From: Pseudomonadota bacterium
Lineage (GTDB): Bacteria > Pseudomonadota > Alphaproteobacteria > Acetobacterales > Acetobacteraceae
Direction: 5' to 3'
NCBI GenBank assembly: GCA_021780035.1
Contig: JAJXZO010000238.1
Coordinates: forward strand, 1 to 39,105
Length of the DNA stretch: 39,105 nt
The notes under the pieces were generated by a model. It saw nothing but the letters and a program-made list of their open reading frames with translations. It made no database searches and was not told where the DNA came from. Positions 1-8,109 of the stretch are shown one piece after another (within the stretch, counting starts at the first letter, position 1; each line of letters opens with the position of its first letter). Position numbers and translations under genes: made by a program.

Positions 1-657
1 CAGCAGGATCGCGTTCGCCACCTGCAACGTGGTGTAGACAACCAGGATATCGACAGAGTTGGGCAGGCCGTGGCGCAGCATCAGGTGCCAGAAGCCGCCG
101 CCCATGCCGCGCGCGGCGAGCACGAACTCGCGCTCGCGGAGTTCGAGCAGCCGCGCGCGCACCAGCCTTGCCAGCACCGGCCAGGAGAGCAGCGCGATGA
201 CGATGATGGTGGGAAGCACGCCCTGCCCGGCGATGGCGGCGAGCACCAGCAGCAGCACCACCGGCGGCAGCGTCATCGCCAGATCGACGAGGCGCATGGC
301 GAACACATTCGCCACGCGGCCGCCGAGCGCGGCGACGGCGCCGAGAACGTAGCCGATGACAAGGGAAATCGCTACCGCGCCGCAGGCGACCAGCAGCGAC
401 ACGCGCCCGCCGTCGAGCGTGCGGGCGAGAATGTCGCGGCCGACGCCGTCGGTGCCGAGCGGGTGCGCGAGCGAGGGCGCCGCGTTCAGCGCCAGAAGAT
501 CGATGGCGTTCGGGCGCACCGACGAGAGCGGCGGGTAAAGGACGATGGCCGCGACCACCAGGAGCAGCAGCGCGAGGCCGAACAGCGGCACCGGCAGCCG
601 GCCGAAGCGCCGTACCGCGCCTGCCAACGGATGGCCGCGACGCAGAAGCGGGATCAT
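1..657 (-). CDS. ABC transporter permease, DppC/OppC-like (3' end lies outside the window)
   Basis: Hand translation from ATG at 657 (minus): [32 protein letters not shown]...[26 protein letters not shown]...[31 protein letters not shown]; HPLGTDxxGRD and EFVxAARxxG are typical of DppC permeases. Start overlaps the stop of the upstream permease (ATGA). Confidence 0.9.
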   Translation of the reverse strand, partial: MIPLLRRGHPLAGAVRRFGRLPVPLFGLALLLLVVAAIVLYPPLSSVRPNAIDLLALNAAPSLAHPLGTDGVGRDILARTLDGGRVSLLVACGAVAISLVIGYVLGAVAALGGRVANVFAMRLVDLAMTLPPVVLLLVLAAIAGQGVLPTIIVIALLSWPVLARLVRARLLELREREFVLAARGMGGGFWHLMLRHGLPNSVDILVVYTTLQVANAILL

Positions 658-1613
658 TGCAGGCGGATCCTGGGGTCGATCGCGGCGTACAGGAGGTCGG
701 TGGCGAGATTCACCAGCAGCACCGCCGCGCCGATCATCAGCGTCGCCCCCATGATGGTGGGGTAGTCGCGCGCCTCCACCGCGTTCACCAGCAACAGGCC
801 CATGCCCGGCCAGTTGAATACGGTCTCGATGAAGATGGCGCCGCCGACCGCGGCGCTGATGTTCGCGCCCACCAGCGTCACCACCGGCAGGAGCGCGTTG
901 CGCAGCGCGTGCTTCATCACCACCGCGAACTCGGCGACACCCTTGGCGCGGGCGGTGCGCACGTAGTCGGCATTCAGCACCTCGAGCAGGCTCGCGCGCA
1001 TGTAGCGGAGCGTGAGCGTGGTTTGCGCGATGGCGAACAGCGAGGCGGGCAGCCACAGATGGCGCAGCACGTTGGCCACCGTGACCGGCACGCCGGGAGA
1101 GGCCATGCCGCCCGAAGGCGCCAGCCGCAGGTGGACGGAAAAGACGAAGACGCCGAGCAGCGCGGTGAGGAACGCCGGCGAGGAGATGCCGAGCGAACTG
1201 AGCACGCCGACGGCGATGTCGAACGGGCTGTCGCGCCACACCGCGCCGGCGATGCCGACGATGATGCCGAGCACGGTGGCGAGCGCGAGCCCCGTGCCCA
1301 TCAGCATAAGCGTCGGCAGCGCGTGCTGGGTGAGCAGGCGCGCCACGGGCGCGCGCTCCTTCTGCGTGGAGTAGCCGAGATCGCCCTTGAGCGCCGCACC
1401 GGCCCAGGCGAGGTACTGCACCGGCAGCGGCCGGTCGAGGCCGAGGCGCGTGCGGAGCGCTGCGATGTCGGCCTCTGTCATCGGCACCATCGGGTCGATG
1501 TAGGCATCCACGGGATCGCCAGGGGTGAGGCGCAGCAGGCCGAAGGTGAGAACGCTCAGCGCCGCCATCATCAGCACGGCAGCGGCGAGCCGTTGGGCAA
1601 GGAAGCGCAGCAT
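654..1613 (-). CDS. ABC transporter permease, DppB/OppB-like
   Basis: ORF 654..1613; [34 protein letters not shown]...[30 protein letters not shown]...[23 protein letters not shown] is a classic DppB signature. Confidence 0.95.
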   Translation of the reverse strand: MLRFLAQRLAAAVLMMAALSVLTFGLLRLTPGDPVDAYIDPMVPMTEADIAALRTRLGLDRPLPVQYLAWAGAALKGDLGYSTQKERAPVARLLTQHALPTLMLMGTGLALATVLGIIVGIAGAVWRDSPFDIAVGVLSSLGISSPAFLTALLGVFVFSVHLRLAPSGGMASPGVPVTVANVLRHLWLPASLFAIAQTTLTLRYMRASLLEVLNADYVRTARAKGVAEFAVVMKHALRNALLPVVTLVGANISAAVGGAIFIETVFNWPGMGLLLVNAVEARDYPTIMGATLMIGAAVLLVNLATDLLYAAIDPRIRLQ

Positions 1614-1638
1614 CGGTCCCCGCCCGCCGCGCCGCCGC

Positions 1639-3216
1639 TCAGCCGAAGGCCCAGAGTTCGGCGTGCTGGGCGAACGGCCCGCCGGAAGGCGCAGGCTGCC
1701 AGACGAAGTTCTTCACGTTGGCGGTGACCACGCCGTAGCGCTTCGCCACCCACATCGGCGCGAGCGGCACGTCGTGGTTGGCGACTTCCGCGACCTTGCG
1801 CCAGTCGGCCAGGCGCCTGGCGTCGTCGCCTTCCGCCATCGCCGCCGCCAGCGCCGCGTTGAGCGCGGGATCGTGGATGCGCGCGACGTTGGTGCCGTTC
1901 GGCGGGATCTGGTTCTCGGCGGTCCAGATGTTGGCGATGGCCGGGTCGGGGCCGTTCTGCGCGCCGGCGAAGATCAGCGGATAGGCGGAAGGATCGGGCT
2001 TCTTCGCGTAGACGATGCCGTTGTAGGTGGCGACGTCCACCGCGCGCGGCACCACCGCCACGCCTACCTGGGCGAGCATGGCCTGCATCGCCGCCATGAC
2101 GTTCGCGATCAGCGGCGTGTTGTAGTAAGTGAGCCAGGGAAGCGGCTTGCGGCCGTTGATTTTTTCCCAGCCGGCAGCGGCGAGCAGCGCGCGGGCGCGC
2201 GCCGGATCGTAGGGATATTTCTCCAGGGTCTTCGGCGTCACGTTCGGGGCGATGAACAGCGAATCGGCCACGTCGGCGGCGCCGCGGAACAGCGTCTTCA
2301 CGATCTCGGTGCGGTTGATCGCATAGAGGAACGCCCGGCGGACGCGCTCGTCCGTCCACAGGCCGGCATCCCAGTTGAAGCCGATGTAGTTCAGCACCCA
2401 GGACGGTCCTTCGATGATGCGGAAGTCCTTGTTGCCGGTGAACCCGCGCGCCTCGTCCGGCTCGACGTAGCTGAACTCGATCTCGCCCGCCTTCAGCGCC
2501 GCCACCGCGCTGGCCGAGTCCTTGAAGTAGCGGTTGATCAGCCCGTCGAGCTTCGGCTTGCCGAGGCGATAGCCGGGGAAGGCCTTGTAGGAGACGTACT
2601 GGTCGGTCTCGTAGTGGGTGAACTGGAACGGGCCGGTGCCGACGGGCGATTTCGTCCACCAGGGATTATGGTCGAGGCCGTCGCGGCCGAGCGGTTCCAG
2701 TTGGTGGCGCGGCAGCATCATCAGCTTCGACAGCAGGTCGGGCAGGCTCGCGTTCGGCTTCGTCAGCGTGAGCACCACGGTTTTCGCGTCCGGCGCGGTG
2801 ACGGCGATGCCGGCGAGGCGCGAGGCGAAGATCGAGCCGGACTTGGCGTCCTGGGCGAGGGCGAGGGTGAACGCCACATCGGCAGAGGTGAACTTCTGGC
2901 CGTCCTGCCAGTGCACGTTGTCGGCCAAAGTGAAGGTGTATTTCGTCTTCTCGGCGGTTGCCTCCCAGCCGTTGGCCAGCGCGCCCTCGATGCGGTCGAG
3001 CGCGGGGGTGTAGATGACCAGCGGCTCGTACATGAAGTTGAGCGCGGTATAGCCGGCGGTGGCGGCGAGCGGGTTGAAGTTGCCCTGGTAGCCGCCGGGG
3101 CCGACATCGAAGCCGCCCACCATCACGTTGCGGGAGGGCTGGGCCGCGGCGAGGCGGGGAGCGGCGGCGAGAGCGGCCGCGCCGAGCGCGAGGCCGCGAC
3201 GGGTGATCGGCATCAT
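1639..3216 (-). CDS. ABC transporter substrate-binding protein (SBP_bac_5, peptide/nickel/opine type)
   Basis: In-frame part of ORF 1639..4971 starting [28 protein letters not shown] (signal peptide); [49 protein letters not shown]. Confidence 0.92.
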   Translation of the reverse strand: MMPITRRGLALGAAALAAAPRLAAAQPSRNVMVGGFDVGPGGYQGNFNPLAATAGYTALNFMYEPLVIYTPALDRIEGALANGWEATAEKTKYTFTLADNVHWQDGQKFTSADVAFTLALAQDAKSGSIFASRLAGIAVTAPDAKTVVLTLTKPNASLPDLLSKLMMLPRHQLEPLGRDGLDHNPWWTKSPVGTGPFQFTHYETDQYVSYKAFPGYRLGKPKLDGLINRYFKDSASAVAALKAGEIEFSYVEPDEARGFTGNKDFRIIEGPSWVLNYIGFNWDAGLWTDERVRRAFLYAINRTEIVKTLFRGAADVADSLFIAPNVTPKTLEKYPYDPARARALLAAAGWEKINGRKPLPWLTYYNTPLIANVMAAMQAMLAQVGVAVVPRAVDVATYNGIVYAKKPDPSAYPLIFAGAQNGPDPAIANIWTAENQIPPNGTNVARIHDPALNAALAAAMAEGDDARRLADWRKVAEVANHDVPLAPMWVAKRYGVVTANVKNFVWQPAPSGGPFAQHAELWAFG

Positions 3217-3959
3217 GGCGGGTTTCCTTCGTGGTTGAATGTGCCGGCACCGGCCGGCGCGTGGCGGGAAAGCACGGCGGCGATGGCGCCGTAGTGCTGC
3301 GCGAGGCGTTCGCGGACCAGGGAGGCATCGCCCCGCTCCACGGCGGCGAGGATGGCGGCGTGGTCGCGCCAGGTGGCGACGGGGTCGTGATTGGCGAGAT
3401 CGAAGAACCCCGAGGCCTGATGGAAGGCGAGCCAGAAGACGTCGATGAGCCGGAGCAGCACGCGGTTGCCGAGGGAGCGGAACAGCACTTGGTGGAAGGC
3501 GCGGTCGAGTGCGGCGAAGGTTTCGCCGCGGCGGGCCCGGCGGCCCATCGCCGCCGCCACTTCGGTCAGTTCGGCGCGGTCGGCGGCGGTGAGGGCGGCC
3601 AGCGCGCGGGCGGCGAGGCCGACCTCGAGCGTCCGGCGGATTTCCAGGATGTCGGCGAGATCGCGCGGGCCGAGGCCGCTGCCGAGATGCGCGAGCAACG
3701 GTTCGAGCGACAAGTCGCGCACGAAGACGCCGATGCCGCGCCGCACCTCCAGCATGCCGACCGATTCGAGCGCCTTCACCGCCTCGCGCAGCGAATTGCG
3801 GGAGACGCCGAAGGCGGCGGCGAGATCGGCTTCCGGGGCGAGGCGGTCGCCGGCGGCAAGCCCGTTCTCCCGCACGTACTGGCGCAGGTGCTGCTGCACC
3901 GCGCGGTACAGCGGCTGTGGGCGCATCGCGGGAGAAGGCGCAGGCGGCCGCATTGGCAT
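3213..3959 (-). CDS. GntR-family transcriptional regulator, FCD (FadR-type) subfamily
   Basis: Internal start MPMRPPAPSP...; LYRAVQQHLRQYVRENGLAAGDRLAPEADLAAAFGVSRNSLREAVKALESVGMLEVRRGIGVFV is the winged HTH, followed by a helical FCD-like domain. ATGA overlap with the SBP start. Confidence 0.9.
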   Translation of the reverse strand: MPMRPPAPSPAMRPQPLYRAVQQHLRQYVRENGLAAGDRLAPEADLAAAFGVSRNSLREAVKALESVGMLEVRRGIGVFVRDLSLEPLLAHLGSGLGPRDLADILEIRRTLEVGLAARALAALTAADRAELTEVAAAMGRRARRGETFAALDRAFHQVLFRSLGNRVLLRLIDVFWLAFHQASGFFDLANHDPVATWRDHAAILAAVERGDASLVRERLAQHYGAIAAVLSRHAPAGAGTFNHEGNPP

Positions 3960-3989
3960 CGGGGCGTCTCCTGCCGTGACGGTACGTAG

Positions 3990-4007
3990 TTGTAGGATAT
4001 CCGTCAA
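3990..4007. promoter_or_regulatory. Candidate FCD/GntR operator (18-bp inverted repeat)
   Basis: TTGtaGGATATCCgtCAA, palindromic at 14 of 18 positions, 31 bp upstream of the FCD regulator start. Confidence 0.55.
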
Positions 4008-4086
4008 GTGTGGTGCGGCGGCAAAAGATGGTTGCCGATGGCATGGAAATCGTTGACAACAGCAAAAACATCGGGAGTTCACCGCC

Positions 4087-5004
4087 ATGACCGCCGCCGA
4101 CCCCCGCATCGACGCCGTCCGCCGCTTCGGCCGCTTCTACACCGGGCGGATCGAGGCGCTGCGGGACGCCTACCTCGGCTTCGGCTGGTCGCTCGCGGAG
4201 TGCCGCGTGCTTTATGAACTCGCCAATCGTGAGGGTGTCACCGCCGCCGATCTCGGCCGCGATCTCGGGCTCGACGGAGGCTACCTCAGCCGCATCCTCC
4301 GCCGTTTCGCGGCGGAGGGGCTGCTGGCGCAGGAGCGGGACCCGGCGGATGGGCGCATCCGGCTGCTGCGCATGACCGCGACCGGACGGGACGCGTTCCT
4401 GCCGCTCGACCGCAAACAGAACGAAGTGACAGGGAACATTCTTGCCGGACTGCCCGGCGCGGCGGCGAACGAGCTGGTCGGCGCCATGCGGCGGATAGAG
4501 GAGTTGCTCGGCGGCGCGGGCGGGCCCGCTTATGTGCTGCGCGGCCTGCGGCCTGGGGATCTCGGCTGGCTGATCTCGCGGCACGGCGCCCTCTACACCG
4601 AGGAATATGGCTGGAACGGCGAGTTCGAGGTGCTCGTGGCGCGCATCATCGCCGAGGCGATGGAGCGGTTCGATCCGGCGCGCGAGGGGGTGTGGATCGC
4701 CGAGCGCGATGGTGTGCCGGTGGGCTCGGTGATGCTGGTGCGCGTGGACGACGAAACCGCCAAGCTGCGCGTGCTGCTGGTGGAGCCGGCCGCGCGGGGA
4801 CTCGGCATCGGCGGGCGGCTGATCGACGAGTGCACGGCGTTTTCCCGCCGGGTGGGATACAGGCGCATCGTGTTGTGGACGCATTCGGTGCTGCAAGGGG
4901 CGCGGCGGCTCTATGCCCGTGCCGGCTACCGGCTGGTGGCGAGCGAACCGTTCGAGGGATTCGGCCAGCACCTCGACAGCGAGACGTGGCGGCTCGACCT
5001 CTGA
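4087..5004 (+). CDS. Bifunctional MarR-type HTH regulator / GNAT N-acetyltransferase
   Basis: N-terminal MarR-like wHTH (GVTAADLGRDLGLDGGYLSRILRRFAAEGLLAQERDPADGRIRLLRMTATGR) followed by a GNAT domain (VEPAARGLGIGGRLIDECTAFSRRVGYRRIVLWTHSVLQGARRLYARAGYR). Confidence 0.92.
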   Translation: MTAADPRIDAVRRFGRFYTGRIEALRDAYLGFGWSLAECRVLYELANREGVTAADLGRDLGLDGGYLSRILRRFAAEGLLAQERDPADGRIRLLRMTATGRDAFLPLDRKQNEVTGNILAGLPGAAANELVGAMRRIEELLGGAGGPAYVLRGLRPGDLGWLISRHGALYTEEYGWNGEFEVLVARIIAEAMERFDPAREGVWIAERDGVPVGSVMLVRVDDETAKLRVLLVEPAARGLGIGGRLIDECTAFSRRVGYRRIVLWTHSVLQGARRLYARAGYRLVASEPFEGFGQHLDSETWRLDL

Positions 5005-5042
5005 ATCGCCGTTGCGGGTGGATGACGAAACGGTTATACTTT

Positions 5043-5053
5043 GTTACCGTAAC
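5043..5053. promoter_or_regulatory. Candidate operator palindrome GTTACCGTAAC
   Basis: Perfect 11-bp odd palindrome in the 165-bp gap ahead of the MFS/SMP-30 pair; a GGTTA half-site (5032-5036) lies just upstream. Confidence 0.35.
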
Positions 5054-5169
5054 CACAGAGCGGGGGTGGCATCGCCGCCGACTCCCGGGGTTTTGTTTCG
5101 GTCTTGCGGCTGATTCGGGCGTACGACTGCCGGTAAGCCTGCCTGTTCTACTTCAATAAAGGAACAACA

Positions 5170-6393
5170 ATGAAACAGTCCATCTGGTGGAATATCGGCG
5201 CCACGCTGTTCATCGGCTTGTTCGTCGCCTACCTCGACCGCACCAATCTTTCCGTGGCCATGCCGCAGCTCTCCCGCGACATGGGCTTCCCGATCGGCAC
5301 CCCGGGCTTCGCCGTCACCGCAAGCTGGACACTCACCATCTTCCTGATCGGCTACGCCTTCGCCAACATTCTGGGCGGCATCTTCACCAAGAACCTCGAC
5401 CCGAAGCAGGTGGTGATCTGGTGCTTCGCCATCTGGTCGGTGGCGACGGTGGTGGTCGGCTTCACCAGTTCGGTGGCGATCCTGCTCGTCTCCCGCCTCA
5501 TCCTCGGCATCACCGAGGGCATCTACTGGCCGCAGCAGTCGCGCTTCGCCCGCGCCTGGTTCGAACCCCACGAACTCACCACGGCCAACGCCATCATCCA
5601 GTACTACGGCCAGTACCTGGCGCTTGCCATCGGCTTCATGCTGCTGACGCCGATCTACGCCGCGTTGGGCTGGCGGGCACTGTTCTTCATCACCGGCGGC
5701 ATCGGCCTCGTCATCATCGTGCCGCTGTTCATTGCCAAGCTGCGCCCCGAGAGCGAGGCGCCCTACCTGCCCAAACCGAACGGCGAACAGCCGAAGCTGA
5801 CGCTGGAGGCGATGGGCGGGCCGGCCTTCCTGCTGATGATCTTCAGCTACATCACCCAGGGCATGCTGTTCTGGGGCATCACGCTCTGGATTCCGCTCGC
5901 CGTGCGCAGCCTCGGCTTCACCGGCGTGAGCCAGGGACTCGCCAGCGCGGTGCCCTATTTCGCCGCCATCGTTCTTGCCTACCCGATGTCGATCATCAGC
6001 GACCGCACCGGCAAGCGGGTGCTGATCGCCGCGCTCGGCATGCTGGTGGCCGGCGTGCTGCTGCTGCTGCTGCCGGCGGTGGATTCGGGCGGCGCCAAGC
6101 TCGCGCTGATCACCATCGCCCTCGGCTACTACGCGGCGAGCTTCACGCCCAACATCTGGTCGATCCTACAGTCCACCGTCGAGCCGCACGCGGTCGGCCC
6201 CGCCGCCGGCATCATGAACGGCCTCGGCGCGGGCGGCGGCGGCACCATCGCGGGATTCGTCGTCGGCATGCTGACGGCGAGCACCGGCTCCTACACCGCG
6301 GGCTTCATGGTGCTGGGCGCGCTGGTCATTCTGGGCGGGCTGGCGCTGCTGCTCTACGGAAAAGTCGCGGCGCAGCACGGCAAGGCCACCTGA
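5170..6393 (+). CDS. MFS transporter (ACS-like)
   Basis: ORF 5170..6393 with many hydrophobic helices; AYLDRTNLSVAMPQLSRDMG is the MFS helix-1 motif; LILGITEGIYWPQQSRFARAWF. Confidence 0.9.
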   Translation: MKQSIWWNIGATLFIGLFVAYLDRTNLSVAMPQLSRDMGFPIGTPGFAVTASWTLTIFLIGYAFANILGGIFTKNLDPKQVVIWCFAIWSVATVVVGFTSSVAILLVSRLILGITEGIYWPQQSRFARAWFEPHELTTANAIIQYYGQYLALAIGFMLLTPIYAALGWRALFFITGGIGLVIIVPLFIAKLRPESEAPYLPKPNGEQPKLTLEAMGGPAFLLMIFSYITQGMLFWGITLWIPLAVRSLGFTGVSQGLASAVPYFAAIVLAYPMSIISDRTGKRVLIAALGMLVAGVLLLLLPAVDSGGAKLALITIALGYYAASFTPNIWSILQSTVEPHAVGPAAGIMNGLGAGGGGTIAGFVVGMLTASTGSYTAGFMVLGALVILGGLALLLYGKVAAQHGKAT

Positions 6394-6414
6394 ACAAAGG
6401 GAAAGGCAAGCGAA

Positions 6415-7353
6415 ATGACCTGGGAACCGAGCCAGCGCTATCCCGATCCGGCGATCGAGGTGCTCGACGCCAGCTTCATCAAATACCGACTGTTCAACGC
6501 CGGCGTGGAGCGGTTGGCCACGGGCACCCGCTGGGGCGAGGGGCCGGTCTGGTTCGGCGACGGCCGCTATCTGCTGTGGAGCGACCTGCCCGGCGACCGC
6601 ATCATGCGCTGGGACGAGGCAACCGGTGCCGTCAGCGCCTTCCGCCAGCCTTCCAACCGGGCCAACGGCAACACCCGCGACCGCGCCGGCCGGCTCGTCA
6701 CCTGCGAGCACGGCGGGCGGCGGGTGACGCGCACGGAGTACGACGGCTCCATCACCGTGCTGATGGACAGCTTCGCGGGCAAGCCGCTGAACTCGCCGAA
6801 CGACGTGGTGTGCAAGTCGGACGGCAGCATCTGGTTCACCGACCCGCCGTTCGGCCTGACCTCGTTCTACGAAGGCGTCGTCGAGGCGCCGCAGCAGCCG
6901 CACCGCATGTACCGGATCGACGCGGACGGCAGCGTCTCGGTGCTGACGGACGACGTTCTGGGGCCGAACGGACTCTGCTTCTCGCCTGACGAGAGCATCC
7001 TCTACGTGGTGGAGTCCCGCGGCATCCCCAACCGCAAGATCCTCGCCTTCGACGTGGTGGAAGGCAAACGGATCGCGAACAAGCGGGTGCTGATCGACGC
7101 CGGCCCCGGCACGCCGGATGGCATGCGCTGCGACATCGCCGGCAATCTCTGGTGCGGCTGGGGCATGGGCGCGCCGGAACTCGACGGGGTGCGGGTGTTC
7201 AACCCCGACGGCGTGGCCATCGGTCACATCGCCCTGCCGGAACGAGCGGCCAACGTCTGCTTCGGCGGGCGCTACCGCAACCGGCTGTTCATGGCCGGTG
7301 GGCACGCGCTCTACGCGCTCTACGTCAACACGCAGGGGGTGGCGGGCGGCTGA
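6415..7353 (+). CDS. SMP-30/gluconolactonase/LRE family protein
   Basis: RWGEGPVWFGDGRYLLWSDLPGDRIMRWDE, NGNTRDRAGRLVTCEHGGRRVTRTEYDG, NSPNDVVCKSDGSIWFTDPPFG, PNGLCFSPDES; 21-bp gap after the MFS gene. Confidence 0.93.
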   Translation: MTWEPSQRYPDPAIEVLDASFIKYRLFNAGVERLATGTRWGEGPVWFGDGRYLLWSDLPGDRIMRWDEATGAVSAFRQPSNRANGNTRDRAGRLVTCEHGGRRVTRTEYDGSITVLMDSFAGKPLNSPNDVVCKSDGSIWFTDPPFGLTSFYEGVVEAPQQPHRMYRIDADGSVSVLTDDVLGPNGLCFSPDESILYVVESRGIPNRKILAFDVVEGKRIANKRVLIDAGPGTPDGMRCDIAGNLWCGWGMGAPELDGVRVFNPDGVAIGHIALPERAANVCFGGRYRNRLFMAGGHALYALYVNTQGVAGG

Positions 7354-7386
7354 GGGCCGGGCGGACGACGGGCGTTTTTTCCGACC

Positions 7387-7404
7387 GTATTGAATACTGA
7401 ATAC
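7387..7404. promoter_or_regulatory. Candidate operator: GTATTGAATAC palindrome with adjacent TGAATAC direct repeat
   Basis: GTATTGAATACTGAATAC read directly; located between SMP-30 and torD-like genes. Confidence 0.35.
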
Positions 7405-7491
7405 AAAGATGGGTAGGCGCGGCTACGGGGGCGTGCTAGGGTCGCCGCCGTTGTCTTGCCGAAACGTCCAGCTGCCCCTGGAACTCCCGTG

Positions 7492-8097
7492 ATGCTGCCT
7501 GCCACCACCGAGATCTGCGCCGCCTTCGCGGATCTGTTCGCCGACCCGCTGCAGGCGGGGGACATCGAGGCACTCCGCGCCGATGATGCGCTGGGCCGTC
7601 TCGCGCCGCTCGCCGGATGGCCGGGGTGCGGCGAGCCGTGGCAGCGCGCGCGCGCGGCGCTGGCCGCCGCCGGCGGCACGGAAGCGGCGGTGAGCACGCT
7701 GAACGCCGCCTTCTGCCGGCTGTTTCTCGGCGTCGGCGGACCGGCGCAGAGCGCGCCGCCGTACCAGTCGGCCTATGTCGGCACGGGGCGGCTGTTCGCC
7801 GAACCCGAGACCGAGATGGCGGCGATGCTCGCCCGCCACGGGCTTGTCGTGCAGGACAACGAGGCGGCCGACCATCTGGCGGTGGAATTGCTGGCGCTGT
7901 CCGCGCTGCTCGCGGCGGGCGACCCCGAAGCGGCGGCCCTGCACGCCCGCATCGCCGGCTGGCTTCCCGATTTCGCCGCGGCCTGCGCCGCGGGCGACGC
8001 ATCCGGATTCTACGCCGCGCTGGCGGCGCTGCTGTTCGCCTTTCTCGCCGCGCTGAACGCGGAGCTTCCGCCCGGCGCGGCTTCCGATCGCACCTAA
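7492..8097 (+). CDS. TorD/DmsD-family molybdoenzyme maturation chaperone
   Basis: ORF 7456..8097, likely start at ATG 7492 (MLPATTEICAAFADLFADP); alpha-helical LNAAFCRLFLGVGGPAQSAPPYQSAYVGTGRLFAEPETEMAAMLARHGL matches the TorD family pattern; directly precedes the molybdoenzyme gene. Confidence 0.82.
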   Translation: MLPATTEICAAFADLFADPLQAGDIEALRADDALGRLAPLAGWPGCGEPWQRARAALAAAGGTEAAVSTLNAAFCRLFLGVGGPAQSAPPYQSAYVGTGRLFAEPETEMAAMLARHGLVVQDNEAADHLAVELLALSALLAAGDPEAAALHARIAGWLPDFAAACAAGDASGFYAALAALLFAFLAALNAELPPGAASDRT

Positions 8098-8109
8098 AGG
8101 AGTTTCTCC

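Noticed and set aside
657-3294. Long plus-strand ORFs (657..1727, 1525..3294) opposite the ABC importer genes
   Set aside because: Shadow ORFs of dppB/SBP; His/Arg/Gly-rich composition and no start context.
5569-5582. GGTTCGAACCCCA, resembling a tRNA T-arm
   Set aside because: Lies inside the MFS coding frame (AWFEPHEL) with no acceptor, D-arm or anticodon stem around it.
7354-7380. Possible terminator after SMP-30 (GGGCGTTTTTT)
   Set aside because: A T-run is present but I could not find a convincing stem directly upstream.
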